From contig OX442317.1 of NCBI GenBank assembly GCA_949358305.1, forward strand, positions 9,242,186-9,306,185: a stretch of DNA of 64,000 bases, in the 5' to 3' direction. This DNA comes from Strigamia acuminata (taxonomy: Eukaryota; Arthropoda; Chilopoda; Geophilomorpha; Linotaeniidae). Under the pieces are notes generated by a model that was not told the origin of the DNA, searched no databases, and saw only the letters and a list, made by a program, of their open reading frames with translations. The stretch's first letter is position 1. The number at the start of each line of letters is the position of its first letter. The position numbers and the translations under genes were made by a program. Positions 22,923-36,600 of this stretch are shown here, one piece after another.

Positions 22923-24025
22923 GGCGGTTGTCGTCGTGTTTGTGTTGTGGAGACTAAGTGGAAACTGCTGGTCAAGTCGAGTTATCTGGGATTAGAAGGT
23001 CACTTCCGGCGATTGGGGAAAGGTTATGTGTCAATGTTTCCGTTTGTAATTTCGGTCGGACTGGAATTATCCTAGAAAATGGTGATAAAAACTAAAAAGT
23101 GCACGTTTTGAATTTTGCAGTTGGTGCCGGTTGTTTACAGCGCGTGCGCAGATCGAGTTATGTAAGTTGGATAATAAAAAGTGTAAATTTCGATTTGAGA
23201 ATTAATAATTCATTAATTCCACTGGTTTATTTGTGATTTACATTTTATTTGTACATAGTTTTTATCATTTTATTGATTTTTTGATGAACTCCATGTTAGT
23301 ATTCCTAATCCACGGAATCCTTGAAAATCCAAATTTTTTATTTAAGAAAAATTTTTCACGTGAAAAAAAAATCCAAAATGACAGAAAATTATATAGACAT
23401 CTTTAAAAAAAAATAACTAAATAAAAGATATTGATTTTTTTCTATTTTAAAATAATTCAGGGTTCTATTTACTCGGTTGTCTGCGTGATGTTTCCTTCTC
23501 CACCCTTAAGAGATAATAATAAATAAATAAATAAATATAAAAATATATAAAATAAAAATAACATAAGTTTCCATTTTTTTCTTTAACTTTTCAACATTTT
23601 TCCAAAATAAAAAAACAATTTAATTTTTCTCCATTTTTATTAATATTATTCATCAGAAAATGCACATTTATTCTCCATGTCTGGTCACAAAAAATAGAAA
23701 ATCGTTAGACAAATTCGTGCCAATTCCTCCACAGAAAAGTGGAGACTGCGCAATGTATGACATTGAACGTGTGGTTGCCAGGACGACGAACACGTGTGTG
23801 ACACCAACAACAGCAAACAAACCCGTGAGTAGACAAGCGGGTTTGGTGTGGCGTGCGCCGCACTCACAAACGAAGCGAAAAGCCAACTACAATCCAATCG
23901 GATAATAATGATTAAATCATGTGGCGAGTTCACCGCCGTCGCCCGCATGCTTTCGGCCGCATTGAGGAAGTGATATTCGGTGAGTGCGTGTCGTAAAATG
24001 GAGCCCGGCGACCGTGGTGGAGGCG
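22923..24025. promoter_or_regulatory. shared upstream region between the secreted-protein gene (-) and TRPV (+)
   Basis: About 1.1 kb between divergent start codons. It holds AT-rich low-complexity sequence near 23500-23650. Just before the TRPV start, an out-of-frame ATG at 23998 opens a 12-codon upstream frame that overlaps it. No clear TATA box was found. Confidence 0.4.
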
Positions 24026-27000
24026 ATGGGTAATTGTGCTGGAAAAGGGGCATCGTCCGCCCGGCAGGAGCACCCGGGTCTAGTTTTAGACCGCGTGGCT
24101 AGTCAGCCGAGTGCCGAACAAGTTTATCCTCTGTACCGGTTGGCCAACTACCGCAAAGGAGGAGAACTGCTCGATGCTTACGCGACTGGAGGAAGAAAGG
24201 CGGTCGAGAAGATCATACAGGATCAACTTAGGTTGTTTATGTATCACGATGGTGCTGGCAAGGTTGTGAGTGAGCACGAGCGCAAGCAATGGAAACATCG
24301 CCAGAATGGAGAGGTAAGCACACCTCTTTACCTCCGCAACTCAAAAGCTTTTCTTCTTCGGCACGGTGTCTTAGGAGCAGCCTAACTTAGGCGTTTATGC
24401 CAGTTAAGCTGGTAAGCCAAAAGCGTGTCAAGTGAGCTTGTAAATGACTCCCTCTTTAAACTTGTGCTAGCAAGCTTTGGAATTTTACCCGCTCTCCTGT
24501 GTTTCCACCTTTAAGCGTGCGCGTAGTGTGCCTTTGCATGACATGACTGAGCCTACTGAACGCTCTAATCGTTCAATCTCGTCCGATCTCCGAGGCTGGA
24601 CTGGGAACAAATTTAGCACCAGGAAATCTGGATAGGTCGGGCCATGGGGCCAAGCTAGTGAAATGAAAAAGAATTTCACGACGTCACGGGCCAACAGAAA
24701 ATTTCCGGTATCCCGCTAGGGACCATTTGGATATTTATAACACATTTGTGGGCCATACAAAATTATCAACTTAAAAATTAGCCTTCTATATTTGATCAAA
24801 CATTAAATTAACTCACCCCTAATGTGATGCGGTTGCCTTGGCACGGCCAAACCAAATGGTTTGGCGAGCCTTATATGGCTCGCTGGCCGAACGTTTCCCA
24901 CCTTTTGGTTAGGAAAACCAAGCCAACAAAGTTTTCTTTGGTAAGGGAGGCAAGCAAAGATTTCAAAAGTCAAGGAGATGCCGACTACTACAAAGGTTAA
25001 GGACCAGGATGTCTAATCCACTCCTGGGGTCATGGATTTAACAGTCATCTGGGTCAGTTCTTAGTCACTGTATGCAGTGTGGTTGTTTATAACAGACCCC
25101 AATTGGCAGGTCAAGGTCAAAGTAGTGTAAACCTCTCAAATTACAGTACTGGTTCTGATGCTTGGTTAGGTTAACTGGTCCTTTACTGTTCCTTCGGCAA
25201 CAGGGTTGATCCTGTGTGGTTTCCATGGTTCTCGGAGCAAATACAAGGATGGATCCGACTAAAAGTCGTTAAACACTCCTTGCATGGCTTAATTTCCCAG
25301 AAAGGCCTTTGTGGGAGTCGAACTTGCAGGATCAATAAATAGTGAAGCTATTTTGTTGGTTTTTCGGAACCCGAAGTAATGATTAATTGGGGCGGTTTAA
25401 GTATTGTAGTAAAACCGACTTACGCAACACAAACAACCGAATGTTTTCATTAAATAAGAATGAAAGTTAGAGGTTCGAAAGCGTATGGACTCTATACCTT
25501 CTACGTCTTTCTAATCAGTGTTCAGTTTAACCGGTCACACTTTGGTTTGTTTATATTATCGATAGCACCATAAATGTCTTTGATCCCATATCTCTATCCT
25601 TATCTAATCTATTACATAAAAAAGAGAATCTAGTGAACTTGTTGGCTCCTCGCCAGCTTTGTTACACAGCACACCATTACTGTTGACACAGCCGGTTCCG
25701 GCAAACAATTTGTAGTAAATCCAGACCATGATAGCGAGACCAAAAAAAGCCAATCTTTTCTTCCTTTTCTCTCATACATAAAATTAGAAATAATTGTCCA
25801 CACTCTGCTTTGTTGCAAGGTCCGTATTACAATTGACGATCCGGGCGCTTTGACCGACAAAAATGCTCACTGTAACCACTCCCAAAACGATACTACTCAC
25901 GAAGCATGTTGGAGTCTGGAATATCGTGGTGCATTAGGCGAAACTCTTCTGCATGTACTTCTCATCTGCGATACCAAAACGCACGTCAGAATTGCAAAGT
26001 TGTTACTCAAACACTTTCCTCGTCTTGCAATTGATATAACTGAAGGACCTGAATTTTATGGTAAAGTATTACAGTCGTGATCATAAAAATCGTCCCAGTC
26101 CAGCTTGAAGCTCACCTGCAGCACGGGCGTCTTCGGCTGTATCCACCAGGCAGGGCTGGACTGGGAACAAATTTATTGCCGGGAAATCTGGGTGTCCGGG
26201 CCACAATTAATGAAGTCGGGACAGGCCACAGCGGCCATGGGCCACTGGGAAACTCCCTGTAGCCCGCCGGGCCAGTCCAGCACTGCCACCAGGTACGGTA
26301 GTTTGTTGTGACAAATTTACATTTAAATGATGTCACTCAATCACCTTCACATCATGGGTTTAGAATAGATGATTGAGTAACATCATTGAAATGTCAATTT
26401 GTCACAACATGTCAATGGGTTTTTGCACTACCTGGTGTATACAGCCGAAAACGCTCATTCTGCAGCCGGACTGGGACGATTGTTATGACCACGACCGTAC
26501 TTGTCTGGCTATGAGCTACATTAAAGATTTTGTTGTAATATCATCCCAAAGGTGTGACAGCATTGCATTTAGCCATTGCGTATGGAAATGATGCCCTGGG
26601 ACGACTATTAGTGGACTGCGGGAGCAATATACTTCAAAAAGCAAACGGCCTTTTCTTTATGCCAACAGATCAACAAAAAAGAAAAAAGAAAAAGGAGACA
26701 AATTACTCCGGTAAGTGGCATTCGGATTAATCCCAGTTTTGCAAAAGTAATTGGCTTTTTCGGCTTTATTTGCCGCTAATCTCCAATGTTAGGCTTACAA
26801 AATACAGATCAGAATATTAATACTTACCCTAATTATGGCATTGGTTTCCTTTCTGCCCACATTGCTAAGCATTCTTAGGTAAAATACTGTATTACATTTG
26901 AATTGAAATTTGAATTGAATTGAATTTGAATTGAATTGAAAAGATATTACATTTGTGTGCAATATCTTTTTGTATTGTGTTTTAAATGTTAGAACCATTT

Positions 27001-30000
27001 TTGAAATCTGTATTCAATGGAAAAACCAGAACATTGTAATAGATTAAGATAAGTAATGTCAGATAGAGTTAACGTTATAAAGATTTCAATGTAAAGAAAA
27101 CCTATTCCAACTTGAAACTGTAGTTGTGATGTGGAAAAGCATTCACAAACCAGAAATATAAAGGTGATCCCGAGTGAAAAATCTTTCTTTGGAAACATGT
27201 CGCGCTGATCACCCGTTCCCAATAGAACACAGCAGTTACGCAGCATTGGGTCTGGTCTGAAAATCCCAGTTGTTTTCTTGTCCTTATCTGATTAAGATAC
27301 TGTTTCTATAGCAAGAACATCTGCCACCCGCCTCTAACTGGCTTTTCTGTGGTTTTCCAGTTCTCGGTGCAAATGCAAGGTTGAGTCCTTAAGAAAGTCG
27401 CAGTGCTGGACTGGCCCAGCGAATTTCCGGGGAATTTCCCGGTGGCCCATGGCGGGCCCACCGTGGACCGTCCCTGACCCACCGTAGCCTGTCCCTGTAC
27501 CCCTAACCATCCAGATTTCCCGGTACTAAATTTGTACACAGTCCAGCCCTGGAAAGTCGTCCCACAGATCGCGGCTTGCGTGACCGAATCCCCGAATGGG
27601 GCTACGACCATGCTAAGTGTCACAAATACAAATACAAATACAAATAACAAGCTATTAACAATTCTGTTTGAAACCCGAGTCGACCGAGAAGACAAAATAA
27701 ACTGACCTCGCTAATAGTGATAAAATTTTAATTGTTTTTTTGATAGGCCTAGCATATTTTGGTGAATATCCATTATCATGGGCAGCTTGTTTTGAAAATG
27801 AAGCTATTTATAATTATTTACTTGACCACGAAGCCCATCCAGATATGCAAGATTCGTTCGGAAACATGGTGCTGCACATGCTCGTGATTAATGATAAACT
27901 GGTAAGTGTTGTTTATTTAAATTTAATTTATTTATGGTTTAACTCCCAGCTTAGGAACTATGTTTATGGCATTATTGGTGCTTGATCATAGATAAAAAGA
28001 AAAGTATTAAATTTTATCACTAAAGGTCTCTCGACAAAATTTAATACTTTTGTTTTTATGTATGATGAAGTGCCAATAATGCCATAAACATATTTCTAAA
28101 TAACAATTAGTTTGAGCACATTGAGATAGAACATTTTAAACTCTCAGTTTAAGGTTTCCAAACCCGGGCCGGGTTTTTTCAGTCAGTCATATTCATGACC
28201 AGTGTCTCTCTCTTCTGGTTGAATCGTTAAAAATATCCAATATTCCTTTGTTTGTTTAATTTTTTTTTCAAAAACTTCATTTTTATTGAACTGTTTTCTT
28301 GTTGACATAAATAACATTTAACGACAGTTTGTACGTCGTTGCAATATTTGATTGGCTCAAACCAAATTGAAATTGAATTTTTTTTTCATCACGTAGCTTA
28401 CCCCCACTGATTATCTTGTGTATTGATTGAGATAAACTAATTATCTCGTATAACGAAGCCAGCCTTCTACATTGTCTGATGCCAATGGAAAAAGATATGA
28501 AAAGAGTATTGATGGTTTGATACAATGGCCCAGCTTGTTCCTTTGTTACAAGCTAATTAGCCATTCAAACTCTTTTTTTCCCAATTATTTTATCTCACTG
28601 GCATAAAACTACTTTTCACATCCACTGTTACCTGCTTAGCTATTACACATACAGTGCAGTTGTTGTCACATGGCAACATAAATACCACTTATCACAAAAT
28701 TCACTTGCTGCTTTTGCAAAAATCATTAAAAATAATGATTTTGATGACATTCAGAAAAATAATTATAGTTAAAAAAAAAAAACAATAAAATATTAACATT
28801 TTGCAATTTTTTTTTTATTTTTCAAATCGGATCATTTGTGAGCTATTTGGTCAAGATGCAAACTGTGGAAGACAATATTTGTCACAAGTGTTTGAAAACA
28901 GGGTATCCAGAACATGATTTCTTTATTTGCTGTCCTCCCTGATGTGGGCAGTGGTAGGATCTATAAAAATTGATTGCATATATACGGCAGCGGGTCATTT
29001 GACTAGTTTCGCGTGCCGAGTGAACGACGAATAGACAACTCTTCATTCGCTGGCAGCGAGCCAACTCATTTTGTAAAGACAAAAATGTTTTATTTACACA
29101 TTTTTATCCATTTTGTTATGGTGACATTTGTGTGTGCTGAACTCGCATGCTTTTATTGCTTTTTTTTGTTTTGTTTTTACTTTATGATTTTCCAGCTTGC
29201 AAATTTTTGTTTAGAATTTCCACATTTCTTGAACGTGGAATTGGGTCATCTGAAAAGTTGGTCATAAACATTCTATTCAAGATTTTTTTTTTTTTTTTGC
29301 TTTTGTTTTGTGGGACCAGTATTTTATTCACAAATAATAAACTCGTACTAGAATGTTTGAAAAATGTGAGCCATTTCACGTGTTCTAATCAATTGTGGTT
29401 TTATCTTTCTAGTCAATGTATGGTTATGCGTTACGACATCCGAAAACACCTGCAAAGAACGGCATGGTCAATGCTGCTGGGCTTACGCCGCTGACATTGG
29501 CTTGCACATTGGGCAGAAATGAGATTTTTAAAGAAATGTTAGAACTCAGTTCTGTGGTAAATATTCTTTTCTTTTTACTGCGTTTACCGGCTTCAAAAAA
29601 TCGCGTGACATCATTTTTGACAGCTTTAACCACATTACTGTCTAGAGCAGGGCTTCCCAAACTTTTTAGCATCGCGACCCATTTCTAAGCAAGGCGATCT
29701 TCCACGCCCCACTTCATCTACCGGTGCATTAAATTTTTCAAAAATGAAGTACTAAAAAGAAAACAAGCAGGGATTTGTAATGCAGGGAAGCATTACACAT
29801 TAGACTTCTAAACCCTGCCCCTAATTAAATGATTACTTCGGTTAGTTTTTTAAAATATTTTTTTTTTTCAAATTTCCCACCCATTTGTTCAATTTTCTTT
29901 TCATTACATTACATTACGTTTCGGTCACGGCTTCCGCCAGGTGGCGCTCCGGTTTACTTAAATTTCGCCGTAATTTGCTTTTTTTGCCCTTATAACTATA

Positions 30001-33000
30001 TTTCATCCAAAAAGTAACGACGCCATCGTTTTCAGCGCTAAATTTCACGTAGGAAACCTTATTTAATCATTCAAATTGTTCAGTTTTAAAAATCAGTCTT
30101 TTTCAAATTTCCCACCAAATTTGCCATGCGGTCACCGACTTTCGGGGAACGTAACGGTACTTTTTTTTTATCAAATTGAAAAATAAAATATACAGGCAGG
30201 TGCAGATTTCGATTTCCAGTCGAATGAGACTGGTTTCAAAATTTACAAATCTCATTTCGAGATAGAAATCAGCATTTTTTGGTTCGCGACGAACATTTCT
30301 GCTTCCATTATAGCTTACGGGATCCGCCAGGTGGCGCTGTTTTCCATTACATTTCGCCGTAATTTAGCATTTTCTCCATTTTAACTATATTCAATGCCAA
30401 TTTCATATTTATAATTGGAAAGTAGAACAAAAACTGCACCAGAAAAGTCTGCTTTCCAATCGTCTGATTAATTTTTTAATTCATTTTTTGGGGATATTAC
30501 ACAAACCGGAAGTACCGGAAGTAGAAACATTACATTCAGGTCACGTGACCGGACGTTGAAGACGGACGGACGGACGGACGGACGGACGGACAGAACCGTT
30601 TCATTAGACTTTCTAAACATTAGGTTTAGAAGTCTAAAAAGAAAGAAAGAAAGAAAAGAAATTTTGCATAAAATTTTAAAATTTTACATAAGTTTGCAAA
30701 AAATAATTTAAGCGCACAATTCTAGGGGGGGCATCACGTCTACAAGTTAGTTAGATTTTTACTAATGTGTCGTTGGTGCCCCACCAAAAACCAGTTCGTG
30801 CCCCATTTGGAAACGCTGGTCTAAAGCAAACTAAGTTATACACTAGGTGCATTCCAAAACTCCCGTTTCAGCCGTTTCAGCCGTGTCGTGTTATAAGGTA
30901 TGACGTCACATCCGGAAAAATTCCGTGTCTGTGGCGCTAACACGGCTGAAACGAAAACGTGTATGAAAACACGTTTTAGCAGACACGATTTGTGTGTTAG
31001 GGTTGCCATCGATGGTGCGTAGATTTTGGCGCGATTGTTGATGTGAATTAGTCGGCTGTTATAAACATTGTCATTTGCGGTCCACAAATAAATAAAATTA
31101 GTCAGAATTTGAACATTTCATAAAGATTTTTAAATATTTTATAAATATTTCATAACACGAAATTGCTAAAACGAGAGCAAAAAAATTTTTCGTTTTGACG
31201 TTCCTAAACAGGCCTAAAACGACCATAAAACGACACGGAACGGAAACGCCTAAAACGCCTAACACTACGTTTTGGAATGCACCTAGTGTAAATTTAATTT
31301 TTAAATTTAAATTTTTTAATATTTTTTTACTCTTAATTTTTAAATTTTAAGATTTCAATTAAATTAAATTACATTAATTCTCACAAAATTGACTTCATTT
31401 TTAACAGAAGTGTAAACAAATCAACCACCGTGTTTGTTTTGATTTGCATTGCCACCTGGTGTATCTTGACTTCCGGTATGATTTTGCCATCAAGATATAC
31501 CAGTGCAGTTAATTAATCCTCCATTAGGTCGTTAAATTTAAAAACCCAGGTAGTGCTTAGGTTAGCGCACCACAGGCATTTGGCATCAGTCAGCTAGCCG
31601 GTGGTTGTTGACATATTGCAATGTTGCCTAATGAATGTTCACACTGAGTTCACACTGCATACAACACAAGACAGTGCAATCAAAAATAATGCCTCGTTCA
31701 CACTTTTGGAAACTCATGTATTCACACTTGTTCTAGTTTTCTACAACTTGAAGTTGTACAAGTGACGAATACAGGGGATATAGTGGTTAACTGCCAGCCC
31801 CAAACAATTGAAACATTAAGTGCATGCGAACAGAAAAATTTTGGAAACCACTGGGATGTAGTTGTCGAAATTTAACAACTAATTAATCGAATATGAGCGA
31901 TACGGATCGGCCGATAAGCGGAACGGTCCGTACACGTAACAATATTCTGTTCTCTTATCCGCGTAGTCTGTTTTATGAGACAAAATTGTTTGCTTCATTT
32001 GGGTAACAAACTTGGTGTCCCAGGAGGATTACGGTGCTAGGGAATTATGTGATAAAGGCAGTGTAAATCCTGTTTTGAGTGGTTGACTAGTGACAACATT
32101 AATTTGGTGCTCGTTTAATTTGTAGGAATTTTGGCGATACAGCAACATCACCTGTTCGGCATACCCTTTGAATGCTGTTGACACAATTTTACCAAACGGC
32201 CAAACAAGTAAGAGCCATGCTTTTTAGGCATCTTTCAAAGGCTTTCATAATCTCGTCATTCTGTGCACTTTAGATTGGAAATCAGCCCTGATGATCATTC
32301 TACGCGGTAGTTCAGACCAACATTTAGACATGTTAGAAGGTGGTGTCGTCCAACGTCTTCTCGAAGATAAATGGAAAACTTATGCAAGGGTAATAACTAA
32401 TTAATCAATAATGGTCTAACTCCCACCTCAAATCCTGATTGGAATAAACGAAACCGGCTCCGACTCTGAGGAGTCACCAGCCGGGAGTCAAACCCAGCTT
32501 TACTAGCAATTAAGCTACCAACAACTCCAACAGAATCACCAACCAAACTGGCATGTTTTGGAGGAACCGGTTCTATGTACAATTATGTTCAAAAAAACTG
32601 GACCCTCACTCTATGCTGGCAATTGAAATTGTGAGTAATTTCGTATTTTGCTACTAGGTGAAAAACCAGACATCAACAGATGATAATACTTGTATAATAC
32701 TTGTATAGCAGACAACGGTATACAAGTATTATCACCCAGTGCCGGACTGGCCTGGCAGGCTACCGAGAATTTCCCGGTGGCTTGTTGCCCGGTGGCCCGT
32801 TCCTGGCCCACCATAGCCTGTCCCTGTGGCCCGACCCATCCAGATTTCCCGCTACTAAATTTGTACCCATTCCAGCCCTGTTATCACCTGTTGATGTCTG
32901 GTGTTTAACTTAGTGGCAAAACACGAAAGTACTCACAATTTTAATTGCCAGCTTAGAGTGAGGGTTCAGTTTTTTTTAACACAACTGTACAATTGAGCCT

Positions 33001-33633
33001 TGTTAAAACGAATCACAAGGGACCCAAAAATTGGTTGGTTACTACGAAATTTCATTAGATCAACCTTGGTATTCTACACTGACTTGAGAGTCAATTGAAA
33101 GTTAAAAAGGGTTGTGTTCCTTGTGAATACGTTCCACAGCTAGAGTTTGAGGTAATCGCAATTTTTAAAAACTTCGGTTAACCGCGGTTTTCCAGTTTTA
33201 CCTAATTCTTCCTAATTCAGTGTTATTAAACTAATCTTTTGAATTTGTAAAAAAACAATCAGTAGTGACATTAAACAATTTTTTTTTTGCATTTTTTGAT
33301 TAAATATTTATAATTTTTGCAGATAAGAACCATTCAAAAAATCAAGAGCATGACTGATTTATCTGATAAATGTGAACAAAATTACTACCCAACAAAAATG
33401 ACCTTTCTGCATTTGTCGATGTTGGTTTTATTGTAGAAAGTGTCTCATAAAACCTTGATTTTTGTACTAAACTTCATTCACATTTTTGTATCAGATAAAC
33501 CAGTAATGCTCTTGTCTTTTGAATGGTTATTACCTGCAAAAATTATAAATATTTACCTAAAAAAAAAAAATCCAAAAAAAAAAATTGTATACCATGACTA
33601 ATTTTACTTTACAAATTGAAAAAATCAAAAAAT

Positions 33634-33668
<35 letters not shown>

Positions 33669-36600
33669 AGTTGTGCGGTTTGAACAAGTATTATTTATCC
33701 TTTAGAGACATTTTCTTATTCACCTGGGCATCTTATTTCAACATTTGATAATACTGAGTATAGCAGTTTATCTACGACCACTTTATTGCGCTTCCATATA
33801 CGAAAACGAAAAGCCAAAGGAGTGTGACGACCGAAAGGAACCTCCTCCGTGCGTAGACCAAAGCAATCTAACCGCTGATACAGATGCTAAATCTATAGTA
33901 AGCCTAACTCATTTATTTCCATCTCAACTAATTGTAATGATTACATTTCAAACATGCACCAGGTGCGTTACTGTACTGAAATTGCTTCCATAATCAATAG
34001 CAGCAACTACATTATTCTGCAACAAGGCCAAGAGATTTGGGCGCAAGGGATTCGAGCCTATATGAAGACTGTGGTAAGAATTGACGAGCTTCTTCAGTAA
34101 TAAATAAGCTCTTTCGAACTCACCTCGTTTGTTTTTCAGACCCAATCTCCAGCTAAATTGGTCTTCCTACTTGCAAATTTGCTAATTCTCTTTTGCATTC
34201 CATGTCGAATATTTGAAAATAGATTTTTTGAAGATATTTTCCTATCTCTTGCACTGCCTGGTGGTTGGTTCTTCCTCATATTTTTTGCTGGGTAAGGATT
34301 GCCTTTGCGACATAATCACATACTACGTTTACATGCACCAAATATTTTGAGTGGTGAATAATTCGAGCGGTGAAAAAATCAAATTGTTGTGTTTACATGC
34401 AGAAAATAATTCGTGATCACTTTCGGTTTTCGACCAATGGGGAAGTGTCGGAAGTGATGCGCGCATGCGCAATAAAAGTAGTTAAAGTTCACTCGAATTA
34501 AACAACCTTCTGCGAGGGATTATTCACCACTCGAATAATCCTCGTCATCCCTGTTTACATGACAGTTGTGCGCACGGAATATTTCATCTCACTCGAAATA
34601 TTCCGTGCATGCAAACAGTATTGGTGAACAATATTGATGTAACTTGAATTACAGTGCAGTCAGACTGACTGGACCTTTTGTCACAATGATTTATAATATG
34701 ATTGCTGGTGACATGGTAAGATTTGGTGTAATCTATCTCATCATTTTACTAGGATTCTCTCAAGGTAGTATTAATATCCAACCAACCGTTCCCTCGTATA
34801 TTAATCCAGAATTGTCTTCTCCCACCCAAGCATTCTTCTTCCTTTTCAAGGATCACTCAGGGGAGCTGGAGCATGGAGACGAATTCAGCACTTATATCGG
34901 AACATGGATGGCTCTATTTCACATGACCTTAGGGGCATATGAGGTATTTCAAAACTAACTTGTCAGGTCTAATGCTGTGGTTCCCAAACTTATTCTCTTC
35001 GCAGCGCACTTAATGTTTCAAAAACATTCAATGCAATAATTACACAAATCACAAATAATTTAACGCTCGTCTTAATTAGTCTACAATGTCCTAACTCCAA
35101 TTAGTTGAGCCGGATTACGCCTAACTGTGTACTGTTCTCTACTATGTAGAAAAGTAGTTCTGTTTATTTTCAATGAATTTCAGTGTAAAAAGTGATTAGA
35201 ATGATGGGTTTTATTTATTTGGTACTAAAATATTTATTTCATTTGCTAAAATAAGCTTTTTCCCCTTTTTATCAATCAAACAATGTTAGCATAGTTTGTT
35301 GGTTTCTTTTGGCAGGTAAACAAAGGTTTAGTTTTTTATTGGTTGTTTTGCCTAGTTAGATAACAATTCTGGTGTTATGGGCTACTTTTTTGTGCCACTG
35401 CACAGGTGATACGGCTCAACCAATTGGAGTTAGGACATCGTTGTATCGGTTTGGAGTGTCCACATTTTTTCAAATCTTGGAATTAAAATTCCTGTTCCAC
35501 ATTGACTTTCGCACAATATTTGCGATATTGGAATATTTCGCGGCACCCCCGCACAGTTTGGGAACCAATGGTGTAATGTGTCTGCAAAGAAATCAAAGAG
35601 CAACGAATGTTTTACAGTACGGCAATTTCGAGAGGACGCAATATCTTGCGATGACACGGATTGTTTTTGTTATATTTATGATCATGGTCCCCATCCTACT
35701 GCTAAACATGCTCATTGCTATGATGGGCAACACTTACATCCAAGTGATCAACAAGTCTGAAAAGGAATTTGTCAAACAAGTAATGCAATTGCAAATCTGC
35801 AACTTTTGGTACATTCAGTAAATTGCTTGACTTTTTATGCAGTGGGCAAATATCGTGTTAACTTTGGAGCGTTCATTAAGCCAAAAGACGGCTGGAACAT
35901 TCCTCGATACCTACGCTATCAAGTTGAAACCAGCTACGGAAACCGAAGAAGAAATTAAAGGGTTAATGGTTATCAAGAGTAAAAACATTACGAAGGCTAA
36001 ACAACGAAATCGAGCACTTTTTAATTGGAAAGTAAGCAATCTTTCATTCAACTCAATTATGTCCTCATCTTAAGGTGCGTTTTTCACTTGCGATTTTTAG
36101 AAAGCGATGAAACAAAATCGCAAAGTCACATGACCAAAACAAAGCTTTGAATAAAAATGCAAGCTTGTGTTTGCTCAAGCGGGCGAATTTTTAGCCGCTT
36201 TTTCAAGTAAAAACAAGCTATTACATTTTACCCGCTCCCTTGCGTTTTCACCTTTACTCAGACAAGGATGAAAAACAAATGAGATTCCCTGCCAGTCACC
36301 CATCCAAGTACTGACTAGGCCAGGGGTCGGCAACCTTTTGAGACAGAAGAGCCACCTTTTGAGACGGAAGAGCCAAAAGTTACAATTTCCCAGTTGTTAA
36401 AGAGCCACTACAATATTAAATTAGGTCCCATACAGCCGCATCTTGACATCGAAAGAGCCGCAGGTTGCCGACCCCTGGGCTAGGCCCAATGCTGCTTAAC
36501 TTGTGTGTTCTCATGGAAATACGTGACTGTTACCTGTAATGGCTTAGGATTTGTTTGAAATTGCACTAAGTGAAATCGCATTTAATGGGGTTTGTAAGTA

